64,000 nt of DNA from Streptomyces sp. ISL-43. GTDB lineage: Bacteria > Actinomycetota > Actinomycetes > Streptomycetales > Streptomycetaceae. The DNA lies in NCBI RefSeq assembly GCF_018614195.1, contig NZ_JAGGOT010000029.1, positions 62,001 through 126,000 on the forward strand, given 5' to 3'. A model generated the notes under the pieces. The model ran no database searches, had not been told where the DNA came from, and was given only the letters and a program-made list of their open reading frames with translations. The translations under genes were made by a program, and so were the position numbers. Of this stretch, positions 33,569 through 41,748 are shown in pieces. How positions within the stretch are numbered: position 1 is the first letter of the stretch; each line of letters begins with the position of its first letter.

Positions 33569-33592
33569 TAACCCGTACGGTGCCCTCGAAAC
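33569..33592 (-). promoter_or_regulatory. Possible SigB-type promoter of the nucleotidyltransferase operon
   Basis: On the minus strand GTTT, 14 bases and GGGTTA lie 50 bases ahead of the chosen start. The -35 is perfect; the -10 departs from GGGTAT at two positions. Confidence 0.35.
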
Positions 33593-33640
33593 CTCCCGGA
33601 CCCGATGAGTGCGGCGGAGCCGGGCGGCGGAGCGGCGGAA

Positions 33641-34428
33641 TCAGGCAGCCGCCTTCGCCGGGGCCGAAGACGCCCCGGTGAGCGCGTCGACGAGTTGATC
33701 GTGGGTCATGGTGGAACGGCCGGGGAGTTTCGCGGCGGTGGCCCTCTTGTAGAGCTCGGCCTTCGTCAGCTCGCGCAGGTCATCGCGGCCGGCCGCGAGC
33801 CGCTTCTTCGCCGGGGCCCCGCGCTCAGCGCGTCGATGAGCTGCTCGGCCATTCGCACCTCCTTCGCCGAGGACTTCGCCCTTCCGGGCAGGGAGCCGAT
33901 CTCCTTGCGGGGGTCGCGGATCTCGTCGGCCCAGTGCAGCGTGTGGCAGGCGAGCAGCTGGTTCTCCGCCTTGACCGCGACGAGGTACTCGTGCTGGCGC
34001 ATGACGAACGTGGCGATGCCGGCCTTCCCGGCCTTGTCGAGGGCCTGCTCCAGGAGGCTGTAGACCTTGGCGTACTCCTTGCCCTTGGGCGCGAGGTAGT
34101 ACGTCTTGTCGAAGAAGATCGGATCGACGTCTTCGAGATCGACGAATCCGGTGATGTCGAGGGCCCGTGAGCGCCCGGGGGCGATGTCGTCCAGCTCCTC
34201 GGGCTCGACGAGAACGTACTCGTCGCCGTCGTCGTAGCCCTTCACGATGTCGGAGAGGTCGACCTCCTTGCCGGTGCGTTCGTTGACCCGTCGGTTGCGG
34301 ATCCGGTCGGACGTGCCGCGCTGGAGCTGGTGGAAGTGGATCGTGTGGCTGTCGGTGGCCGTGTAGAGGCCGACGGGCAGGCTGACCAGCCCGAAGCTCA
34401 GGACTCCCGCCCAGACTGGACGTGCCAT
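33641..34428 (-). pseudogene. ku: Ku DNA-end-binding protein gene with internal deletion and frameshift
   Basis: The N-terminal reading from 34428 is a clear bacterial Ku (MARPVWAGVLSFGLVSLPVG, then DPIFFDKTYYLAPKG and EYLVAVKAENQLLACHTLHWADEI) up to EVRMAEQLIDALSA. It then hits a frame change and stops at 33766. In the next frame the conserved Streptomyces Ku C-terminus continues: PAKKRLAAGRDDLRELTKAEL, GRSTMTHDQLVDALTG, ending at 33641. About 80-100 residues of the core and linker are missing. Related sequence (GCCCCGGCGAAG) occurs at the join and at the C-terminal end, which suggests deletion by repeat recombination. No LigD gene is adjacent. Probably inactive in non-homologous end joining. 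Confidence 0.75.
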
Positions 34429-34486
34429 CGCGCTCACCGTCCTTCCAGCAAACCCCTCAGACGTGCCTGCCCGGAGCAGGGGGGCA

Positions 34487-34514
34487 TCACTCCTCGCGCC
34501 GGCGCGAGGAGTGA
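34487..34514. repeat. 28-bp perfect palindrome upstream of Ku
   Basis: The sequence is fully self-complementary with centre GCGCCGGCGC and outer arms CACTCCTC and GAGGAGTG. It lies 59 bases ahead of the Ku start and upstream of the rightward small gene. It could be an operator for a dimeric regulator, or a cruciform-forming relic. Confidence 0.7.
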
Positions 34515-34539
34515 CCCGGCCGGGCCGGGTCGTCCGGGT

Positions 34540-34564
34540 GTCTGGGCGCGGCCGAGCGGGGTAG
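34540..34564 (+). promoter_or_regulatory. SigB-type promoter ahead of the small hydrophilic gene
   Basis: GTCT, 15 bases and GGGTAG lie 39 bases before the ATG at 34603. The spacing and -10 fit the SigB-family pattern; the -35 keeps only G and T. Confidence 0.4.
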
Positions 34565-34602
34565 GCGGTCGGGAGGGGGCAGGACGATCGAGGGAGTGAG
34601 CC

Positions 34603-34863
34603 ATGAGCGAGCACGGCCGATCGGGTCGCCACCCGCGGAGCACACCGTCGCAGGCGATCGGAGAGAGCGGTGACGAGGAGGCCCGACGGGAAGCGGACCG
34701 GGCCGTCGTCGAAGACCGGCAGGACACCGACCGGCAGGACTCCGGCGGGCGTGACCTCGAAGGGCACTCGGCCAAACGGCAGCGCCCCGGCATCGGACGC
34801 GAGGAGCAGATACATCCCCATCCCCGGGGCCGCCGCCCCGACCGGGAGAGCGACGACCGCTGA
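34603..34863 (+). CDS. Small hydrophilic protein of unknown function
   Basis: 86 residues, rich in Arg, Asp, Glu, Gly and Ser, without hydrophobic core (MSEHGRSGRHPRSTPSQAIG and onward, with EEARREADRAVVEDRQDTDRQDSGG). GAGGGAG precedes the ATG. The composition recalls small disordered stress or hydrophilin-type proteins. A SigB-like motif lies upstream. Confidence 0.5.
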   Translation: MSEHGRSGRHPRSTPSQAIGESGDEEARREADRAVVEDRQDTDRQDSGGRDLEGHSAKRQRPGIGREEQIHPHPRGRRPDRESDDR

Positions 34864-34983
34864 CCGGACCCGCACTTCCGCTCGCGGTACCCGCCCCGAG
34901 GGACGAGGGGGATTCGGCCGCCCAGGAGCGGGCAGGCGCTCCATCGACACCGGGGGTACCCCTACGAGTCAAGGGACCCACTC

Positions 34984-35442
34984 ATGACGAACATCAAGGC
35001 CGGGCCGCCCGCCAACCCGTTCCCGCGGGATCCGCAGGGCCGCAGGCCGGCGCCCCCCACGCACCCCTTCCCCAACGACCCCCACACGCCGAGGCCGGTT
35101 CCCAGGCCCGTCCCCGGACCCGACCCGATGCCCGAACCGCCGCCGATCCCCACCCCGCGTGCGGTGCCCGCGTTCCCCAGGAATTTAAACTTAGAGGCCA
35201 TGGGCACCCCGCCCAACGACCCCGTGCCTCCCAACCCCACCCCGGCGCCCGGTCCGGGGCCCGGGCCGCAGCCCGGACCGCTGCCGGGTCCCGTGCCCGC
35301 TCCCGGCGGGCCCGACCCGGTGCCGCCGGCACCACCGCAGCCCGAACCCGATCCGCAACCGTCGCCGGGCCCGCGACCGGATCCGTACCCGCAGCCAGGC
35401 CCGCTGCCCGGGCCCGTACCGGCCCCCGAGCCGGTCACCTGA
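34984..35442 (+). CDS. Proline-rich disordered protein containing two TTA codons
   Basis: 152 residues, about two fifths proline, with repeated PGPLPGPVPAP and PDPxP units. In the middle an AT-rich patch encodes NLNLEAM and includes two TTA leucine codons six bases apart (35185 and 35191), whereas the rest of the gene is very GC-rich. TTA is read only by the bldA tRNA in Streptomyces, so translation may depend on bldA. No signal peptide. It overlaps the stop of the opposing monooxygenase gene by eight bases. The start follows a weak ribosome site. Related in composition to the small protein at 13267-13470. Confidence 0.55.
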   Translation: MTNIKAGPPANPFPRDPQGRRPAPPTHPFPNDPHTPRPVPRPVPGPDPMPEPPPIPTPRAVPAFPRNLNLEAMGTPPNDPVPPNPTPAPGPGPGPQPGPLPGPVPAPGGPDPVPPAPPQPEPDPQPSPGPRPDPYPQPGPLPGPVPAPEPVT

Positions 35443-36634
35443 GGAGCCGTTCCAGGTTTCCGTCCGAGAAGAACTCCGCGGGCGAGGTGACGCCCGCCGC
35501 CATCCTGGCGAACGCGTCCATGGCCGGACGGCTGTGCGACACCGCACCGAGCAGCTGCTGCAGCTCCGCCGGCGGCGGGTCCATCGAGGCGAGCTGGGCG
35601 GTGAACTCGTACATCGGCATGACCTGCCCGTCCCTGCTCTCCTGGTACTCCTTCATGGCCGTGTCGAAGGACCGCCTGCCGGTGAAGGTCTGATCGAGTG
35701 CCCGTGCACACAGTTCCGCGTCGCGGAAGGCGTCCTGGATGCCCTGTGCGGTGATGAAGTCCTTGAGGTAGCCGGCGTCGCCGACCAGTGCCCAGCCGGG
35801 GCCGTACGGCCTGCGGAAGAAGTTGGGGACCCCCATGCCCACGATGCGCTCCACGCGCGTGGCCGACGCGGCCCGCTCGGCGAACGAGGGCACCAGCGCC
35901 ATGGTGGCCAGGTAGTCGGCCTCGACGTCCGGCCGGTTGGCCTCGAAGTCGCGCATCGGCAGCCCGCAGATGACCACCGTCCGGCCGTCCTTCGTGGGCC
36001 ACGTGGCGAAGGCCCGGTCGGGCCTGACATAGGTCTCGAACCGGCCGTTCATCGGCAGTCCCGTCCAGTACGAGTAGTAGCTGCACTGGAGCTTCGGCTT
36101 CTCGGCGTACGCGACGGCGCCGACGGCCTTCGCGACGAGCGAGCGGATGCCGTCCGCGCCGACGACGACGCGGGCGTACTCCGTGACGCTCCTCCCGCCG
36201 GCGCCGTGCCCCCTGATTCCCGTCACGGTGTCGCCCTCGATCACGAGGTCCTCCACGGTGAAGCCCTCGCGCACCTCTGCCCCGGACTCCCGGGCGGCGT
36301 CGGCGAGGATCTTGTCCAGGACAGTACGTCGCGGGGCGTACGCGGCCTGGAACCCGGCGCCGGCCGGCGAGCCCTCGATGGTGAGGGGGCCGAAGTCGAA
36401 GCGGTAGGTGTCGATCGGCGGACAGCCGCTCCCGACCACCTGGGAGAGCAGTCCCCGCCTGTCCAGGGCGGCGACGCCGGGCGGGTGGATGAGGTGGGTG
36501 GAAACCGTGTCGCTCGGGAAGGCGGCCCTGTCGACGACGAGCACCCGGTAGCCCCGGCGGGCCAAAAGCATCGCGGTCGGTGCGCCGGCGCACCGTGCCC
36601 CGACCACGATGGCGTCGTAGTTCTGGTTCGTCAT
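35435..36634 (-). CDS. FAD-dependent oxidoreductase, geranylgeranyl reductase/PHBH-type
   Basis: 399 residues from the ATG at 36634, five bases after AGGTGA. The FAD Rossmann motif is YDAIVVGARCAGAPTAMLLARRG, the middle motif ARVVVGADGIRSLVAK, and the second FAD motif WALVGDAGYLKDFITAQGI. This is the PHBH-like aromatic hydroxylase and geranylgeranyl-reductase superfamily, found in both tailoring and lipid metabolism. No biosynthetic cluster is visible next to it. It lies 120 bases downstream of a broken LuxR regulator on the same strand. Confidence 0.88.
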   Translation of the reverse strand: MTNQNYDAIVVGARCAGAPTAMLLARRGYRVLVVDRAAFPSDTVSTHLIHPPGVAALDRRGLLSQVVGSGCPPIDTYRFDFGPLTIEGSPAGAGFQAAYAPRRTVLDKILADAARESGAEVREGFTVEDLVIEGDTVTGIRGHGAGGRSVTEYARVVVGADGIRSLVAKAVGAVAYAEKPKLQCSYYSYWTGLPMNGRFETYVRPDRAFATWPTKDGRTVVICGLPMRDFEANRPDVEADYLATMALVPSFAERAASATRVERIVGMGVPNFFRRPYGPGWALVGDAGYLKDFITAQGIQDAFRDAELCARALDQTFTGRRSFDTAMKEYQESRDGQVMPMYEFTAQLASMDPPPAELQQLLGAVSHSRPAMDAFARMAAGVTSPAEFFSDGNLERLLR

Positions 36635-36754
36635 GACGTCACCTGCTGTCACTCGGCACCGAAGGGTTGGTACGGAGAAACGCTAGGCGGCGGGCGGGCC
36701 GCTCCGCGTCCGCAGAACGTCCACTCCTGGACGTGGGTAATTCTTCCCGGGCCG

Positions 36755-38393
36755 TCAGACGAGGCCGTGCTTGTGCGCGTATGCCGTGGCCGCGGCACGC
36801 GATGACACTGCGAGCTTGGTGAAGATGTTGCCGAGGTGACGGGCGACCGTCTTCTCGCTCAGGAACAGGTCGTCCGCCACGGCCCGGTTCGACTTGCCCA
36901 CCGCCACGTGCCGCAGCACCTCCATCTCCCGGGCCGTGAGCAGGCCCGCCGTCCTGGGCGTGGCCCTGAGCGCGAGCTCCTCGGCGCGGATCAGGTCCGG
37001 TACGGCCCCCAGCTCCCGGAAGACCGATGTGGCGGCCTCGATCTCCAGCCGTGCGGTGATCTCGTCACCGGTCTCCCGGCACGACAGGCCGATGAGCAGG
37101 CGGGTCCGGGCGGCGTCGTAGGGCGCGTCGAGGTCCAGGAACGTCGCCACCGCATGGCCGAGCACCGCTTGGGCGCCGCGCGCCTCACCGGACGCCAGGA
37201 GCACGGCGCCCCTCGCCTGTCCGCTGACCGCGTCCAGCAGGGGGGAATTCAAGGCCTCGGCGGCCGCGGCCAGTTCCTCCGCGGCGGTGCGGGCTTCCTC
37301 GACCTTGTCCGCGGCGAGCATGACCTCCACGTACGCCGGCAGGATCCGGCACCTGGAGGCCCGGTCGCCGGCGGAGTCGAGTGCGGTGCGGATGGCGCGC
37401 TCGGCGGCTTCCCCGGCCCCGGCCGCGAGCAGGGACAGCGCGATTCCCGGCTGTGCGGTGTGACCGAGCCTGCCGGCCTCCCCGTAGGCCCGCTCCGCCT
37501 CGTCGCGCTCCCCGCGCAGCTGGTGGAGCTCGCCGTATTGGTAGTAGGCGGCGTCGGCGGACTGCGCCGCCGGTACCGAGCGCATCCACCGCACACGCGG
37601 TTCGCCTCGTCCAGGGCGTCCGTCCAGTCCCCGTGCAGACGCATGATCTCGACCCGATGGGCCAGGCAGATGCCGCGGTACGGCACCAGCTCCTGCTGCG
37701 CCGAGCACCACCGGGACAGCTCGGCCGTCCACTCCCGGGCCCGAAGCAGGTCGAAGACCTCGTGGCAGGCCGCGATCACGGCACGGTAGGCGAGTCCGGA
37801 CACCACCGGGGACACCTCGCCCGCCGTCACCCCGACCATGGCCTCGTCCAGCAGCCGGACCCCTTCCCCGGTCCGCCCGAGCCGGATCAGGCTCTCGCCG
37901 ATGGCGACCATGGCGAAATTCATCAGGTCCGGATCCTCGAACCGCGTCGCGAGCGCAGTGCCCGCTCGGACACGGCCCGGGCGTTCTCGGCGTCCCCCGC
38001 GAGATAGCTCTGGAGCCCCGTCAGGGCCAGGTGGTACCCCTCTTCGACGCAGTCGGGCTGCGCGGCGTCGTCGAGGAGCCGCCGCGCCCGCGCCATCCAG
38101 CCGGCGCTACGGGCCCACTTCCCGCCGAGCGCCAGGTTCAGCCCCAGCCAGAACACGCAGCGGACGGCCCGCGGCACATCGCCGCGGGTCAGCCACGCGT
38201 GGTGGGCCCTCGTCCACAGGTCGTCGCTCTCGGGATCCCTCCCGGTCAGGTGCGCGGCGAGCGCGAGCCGCTCCAGGTCGTCGGGATCGAGCGGCTGGTG
38301 CCGGTCGGCCTCCGACAGGATCGCGAACAGGTCCCCCCACGCGCGGCGCGACCACGCTTCGCCGGCGGACCGCGACTCTGCGGCTGGGTTCAT
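36755..38393 (-). pseudogene. LuxR-family TPR regulator with two frameshifts
   Basis: Three successive reading frames together give one protein of about 545 residues. Frame one runs from MNPAAESRSAGEAW at 38393 to an early stop at 37923 (SERALRSRR). Frame two continues FEDPDLMNFAMVAIGESLIRLG to about 37600. Frame three goes on SVPAAQSADAAYYQYGELHQ through TPR-like helices to a LuxR helix-turn-helix (LTAREMEVLRHVAVGKSNRAVADDLFLSEKTVARH) ending at 36755. Each join needs a one-base change. The gene is therefore either a recent pseudogene or affected by two sequence errors. It could have controlled the FAD oxidoreductase next to it. Confidence 0.75.
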
Positions 38394-38667
38394 GGACCGA
38401 GTCTTCCAGCCCCCTGGCGAGCGCCTCGGAAACCACACCGGACCGGTCTCGACCAGGCCGGAAGTCGTCGGTCGCCCAGTCAAACCCCGGCACGCACAAG
38501 ATCACTGGAACGAAGCAACGAAAACGTTTTTTCAAGATCAACAAGGTCTTTCGGCCGTTACTGTTCCCCCGGATCTGGACGGATTCCCGGATTTCGCCCT
38601 CTTTTTCCTCTCGCACCGTGACGCGCACGCACGCCGATCACCGCCCTTAAGAAGGAGAGCTCGCCCG
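38394..38667 (+). promoter_or_regulatory. AT-rich control region of the 2-MIB operon
   Basis: Distinctly AT-rich for this genome between about 38510 and 38560, with a ten-base palindrome AAAACGTTTT at 38521-38530 and runs of T and A suited to a promoter. The region separates the broken LuxR gene from the encapsulin gene, transcribed in opposite directions. AAGGAG precedes the encapsulin ATG. No clear -10/-35 pair can be fixed by eye. Confidence 0.45.
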
Positions 38668-40080
38668 ATGACCGTTGACACCAGCCCGGAAGCCCAGCTG
38701 GAGCCCCCTCGGCAGTCCAGCCTCGGCACCTCGGCCGCCCGCAACCTCGCCACCACGACCAAGTCCGCCCCGCAGATGCAGGAGATCACCTCCCGCTGGC
38801 TGCTGCGGATGCTCCCGTGGGTGGAGACCAAGGGCGGCGCCTACCGGGTCAACCGCCGGCTGAGCTACACCGTCGGCGACGGGCGCATCGAGTTCGTCCA
38901 GGACGGTGCCCACGTCCAGGTCATCCCCCGCGAGCTCGGCGAACTGGCCCTGCTGCGCGGCTTCGACGACGACGAGGTGCTGACGGCGATCGCCGGCCGG
39001 TGCGTCCAGCGCGACTTCCGTGTCGGCGAGGTGGTGGTCGAGCGCGGTACCCCCGCCGAGCAGATCCACCTGATCGCCCACGGCCGGATCAGCCAGACGT
39101 CCATCGGAAAGTACGGCGACGACGTCACCGTCGCGGTGCTCGCGGACGGCGACCGGTTCGGTGAGAACGCCCTGCTGGACGCCGACGCCAGGTGGGACTA
39201 CACCGCCACCGCCGAGACCGCCGGCACCCTGCTCACGCTCTCCCGCGGCGACTTCGCCGCCGTCCTGTCCTCGGCCCCGCACCTCCAGGCCCACATCGAG
39301 CAGTTCAGCTCCCTTCCCCTGCAGCGGCAGAACCGGCACGGTGAGGCCGAGATCGCGATGTCGGCCGGCCACACCGGCGAGGCCGAGCTGCCGGGTACCT
39401 TCGTCGACTACGAATCCAAGCCGCGCGAGTACGAACTCTCCATCGCGCAGACCGTGCTGCGGGTCCACACGAGGGTCGCCGACCTCTACAACGGGCCGAT
39501 GAACCAGACGGAGGAGCAGCTCAGGCTCACCATCGAGGCGCTGCGCGAGCGGCAAGAGCACGAGCTGGTCAACAACCGGGAGTTCGGCCTGCTCCACAAC
39601 GCCGCCTTCAAGCAGCGGATCCAGACCCACTCCGGCCCGCCCACGCCGGACGACCTCGACGAGCTGCTCTGCCGCCGCCGTGGCACCAAGCTCTTCCTCG
39701 CCCACCCCCGGACGATCGCGGCGATCGGTCGTGAGATGAACGCCCGCGGGCTCTACCCGGACCACGTCGACGTCGGCGGGCAGCAGGTCCCGGCCTGGCG
39801 CGGGGTTCCGATCCTGCCCTGCAACAAGATCCCCATCAGCAAGGAGAACACCAGCTCGATCCTCGCCATGCGAACCGGCGAGGACAACCAGGGCGTGATC
39901 GGGCTGCGCCAGACCGGTCTGCCGGAGGAGTACGAGCCGGGCCTGTCGGTGCGCTTCATGGGCATCGACGAGAAGTCGATCATCTCCTACCTGGTCACCA
40001 CCTACTACTCCGCCGCGATCCTCGTGCCCGACGCGCTCGGCGTGCTGGAGAACGTGCAGATCGCCCGCAGGAGCGACTAG
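38668..40080 (+). CDS. Family 2B encapsulin shell protein (EshA-like, cyclic-nucleotide-binding insert)
   Basis: 470 residues. An N-terminal arm (1-60) and HK97-type shell segments surround a cyclic-nucleotide-binding-like domain (about 90-212: VGEVVVERGTPAEQIHLIAHGR, then GDRFGENALLD). C-terminal shell motifs include HTRVADLYNGPMNQTEEQLRLTIEALRERQEHELVNN, FLAHPRTIAAIGREMNARG and PAWRGVPILPCNKIPI. Such proteins self-assemble into nanocompartments and are the first gene of 2-MIB operons, where the terpene synthase is the cargo. The phosphate-binding part of the nucleotide domain (ARWDYTAT) departs from the classical RxA motif. The TAG stop lies inside the end of a 165-bp inverted-repeat element. 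Confidence 0.92.
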   Translation: MTVDTSPEAQLEPPRQSSLGTSAARNLATTTKSAPQMQEITSRWLLRMLPWVETKGGAYRVNRRLSYTVGDGRIEFVQDGAHVQVIPRELGELALLRGFDDDEVLTAIAGRCVQRDFRVGEVVVERGTPAEQIHLIAHGRISQTSIGKYGDDVTVAVLADGDRFGENALLDADARWDYTATAETAGTLLTLSRGDFAAVLSSAPHLQAHIEQFSSLPLQRQNRHGEAEIAMSAGHTGEAELPGTFVDYESKPREYELSIAQTVLRVHTRVADLYNGPMNQTEEQLRLTIEALRERQEHELVNNREFGLLHNAAFKQRIQTHSGPPTPDDLDELLCRRRGTKLFLAHPRTIAAIGREMNARGLYPDHVDVGGQQVPAWRGVPILPCNKIPISKENTSSILAMRTGEDNQGVIGLRQTGLPEEYEPGLSVRFMGIDEKSIISYLVTTYYSAAILVPDALGVLENVQIARRSD

Positions 40081-40241
40081 TGCTGTGGCCGGGAAGGTTT
40101 GCCGGGTCGCGGTGTTCGGTGCGGTGCAACGCAAGGCGGAGGGCCGCGGCTCGTACTGGACGTACTTCCGTGGTCCGACAACGCGGCGAGGTGCCGTGCC
40201 GGGCGCCGCGACCCGGTAGACCTTTCCGGTCGCAGCACTAG
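40077..40241 (+). mobile_element. 165-bp inverted-repeat element (MITE-like) within the 2-MIB operon
   Basis: The element starts CTAGTGCTGTGGCCGGGAAG and ends with the imperfect reverse complement CTTTCCGGTCGCAGCACTAG before any coding. About 38 bases pair between its ends with few mismatches. It contains no gene. It begins at the stop codon of the encapsulin gene and ends 143 bases before the 2-MIB synthase, so it is either a non-autonomous transposable element or a dispersed REP-like intergenic repeat. Its stem could attenuate transcription into the synthase. A short GTCGTGACG triplet repeat follows at 40258-40284. Confidence 0.7.
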
Positions 40242-40384
40242 AGGACCCGCCCTGTGGTCGTGACGGTCGTGACGGTCGTGACGGCCGGGATCGCCGCGCC
40301 GGCCACGACCGCCCGGACCTTCCCGGGCCTGCCGAGCATGCCCGGGATCCGGGACAGCCCACCCACCTCACCAAGGAGTCACGG

Positions 40385-41734
40385 ATGCCCGATCCCGGGC
40401 CTTCCCCTCTGCAGTCGAGCCTGCCTGGCGCCGCGGCCCACTTCGGGGCCCACGTCCTCGGCAACGCCCTCGCCCATGCCTCCCGCGGCCTGTCCGCCCT
40501 GCCGTCCGGGCCCGCCTTTCCCGCACGGGCCGTACCGGTAGAGGTCCCCGTAGAGGTCCTCGTACCCGGCGGCGCCCCCGGTGGCGACGTCGCGCGGCAG
40601 GCGGGCGAGGCCGCTGTCGCGGTCGGGCAGCCGCGCCCCGCCCTGCGACGGATCCTGCGCGGCCCGAGCGGTCTGGGCACGGAGAGCCTGCACTGGGCCC
40701 GGGACGAGGACCCGCCGGCGCCCGTGGAACCCGCGGCGCCGGCGCCGCCGGCAGCGGGAAATCCGATCCCGGGCCTCTACTACCACCCGATCCCGGAGCC
40801 CGACCCGGTCCGGGTGGAGGAGGTCAGCCGCAGGATCAAGGCATGGGCGCTGGACGAGGTCGAGCTGTACCCCGAGGACTGGGAGGACCAGTTCGACGGC
40901 TTCTCCGTCGGGCGCTACATGGTCGCCTGCCATCCGGACGCCCCCACCGCCGAGCACCTGATGCTCGCCACACGGCTGATGGTCGCCGAGAACGCCGTCG
41001 ACGACTGCTACTGCGAGGACCACGGCGGCTCGCCCATCGGACTCGGCGGGCGCCTGCTGCTGGCGCACACCGCACTCGACCCCCTGCACACGACGAAGGA
41101 GTACCACCCGGAGTGGGAGCGGTCGCTCCACTCGGACGCGCCCCGGCGCGCCTACCGCTCCGCCATGGAGTACTTCGTCCGGCAGTCCACCCCCTCCCAG
41201 GCCGACCGGTTCCGGCACGACATGGCCCGTCTGCACCTCGGGTACCTGGCCGAAGCGGCCTGGGCCCAGACGGAGTACGCCCCCGAGGTGTGGGAGTACC
41301 TGTCGATGCGCCAGTTCAACAACTTCCGCCCCTGTCCCACCATCACCGACACCGTCGGCGGCTACGAACTCCCGGCGGACCTGCACGCCCGGCCCGACGT
41401 GCAGCGGGTCATCGCGCTCGCCGGGAACGCCACCACCATCGTCAACGACCTGTACTCGTACACCAAGGAACTCGCCGCCCCCGGACGGCACATGAACCTG
41501 CCCGTGGTGATCGCCGAACGCGAGGGGACCTCCGACAAGGAGGCCTACCTGAAGGCGGTCGAGGTCCACAACGACCTCATGCACGCCTTCGAGGCCGAAG
41601 CCGCCGCCGTGGCCGCCGCCTGTCCCGTCCCGAGCGTGCTGCGCTTCCTGCGGGGAGTGGCCGTGTGGGTCGACGGCAACCACTACTGGCACCAGACCAA
41701 CACCTATCGCTACAGCCTGCCCGACTTCTGGTAA
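40385..41734 (+). CDS. 2-methylisoborneol synthase (class I terpene cyclase)
   Basis: 449 residues; AAGGAG lies five bases before the ATG. The first 125 residues are Pro/Ala/Gly-rich and disordered, with a conserved-looking LHWARDEDP near 102. In family 2B systems this part is the cargo-loading region for the encapsulin. The catalytic alpha domain follows, with the metal-binding acidic motif ENAVDDCYCED (Asp206/207), the NSE-type motif NATTIVNDLYSYTKE (about 337-352) and a terminal RY pair in HQTNTYRYSLPDFW. It cyclises 2-methylgeranyl diphosphate to 2-methylisoborneol. The methyltransferase follows within a few bases. Confidence 0.95.
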   Translation: MPDPGPSPLQSSLPGAAAHFGAHVLGNALAHASRGLSALPSGPAFPARAVPVEVPVEVLVPGGAPGGDVARQAGEAAVAVGQPRPALRRILRGPSGLGTESLHWARDEDPPAPVEPAAPAPPAAGNPIPGLYYHPIPEPDPVRVEEVSRRIKAWALDEVELYPEDWEDQFDGFSVGRYMVACHPDAPTAEHLMLATRLMVAENAVDDCYCEDHGGSPIGLGGRLLLAHTALDPLHTTKEYHPEWERSLHSDAPRRAYRSAMEYFVRQSTPSQADRFRHDMARLHLGYLAEAAWAQTEYAPEVWEYLSMRQFNNFRPCPTITDTVGGYELPADLHARPDVQRVIALAGNATTIVNDLYSYTKELAAPGRHMNLPVVIAEREGTSDKEAYLKAVEVHNDLMHAFEAEAAAVAAACPVPSVLRFLRGVAVWVDGNHYWHQTNTYRYSLPDFW

Positions 41735-41748
41735 GGATGGACTTATCC

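Noticed and set aside
40254..40384. Short open frame MVVTVVTVVTAG upstream of the 2-MIB synthase
   Set aside because: It arises from a tandem GTCGTGACG repeat, has no ribosome site and overlaps the synthase in another frame.
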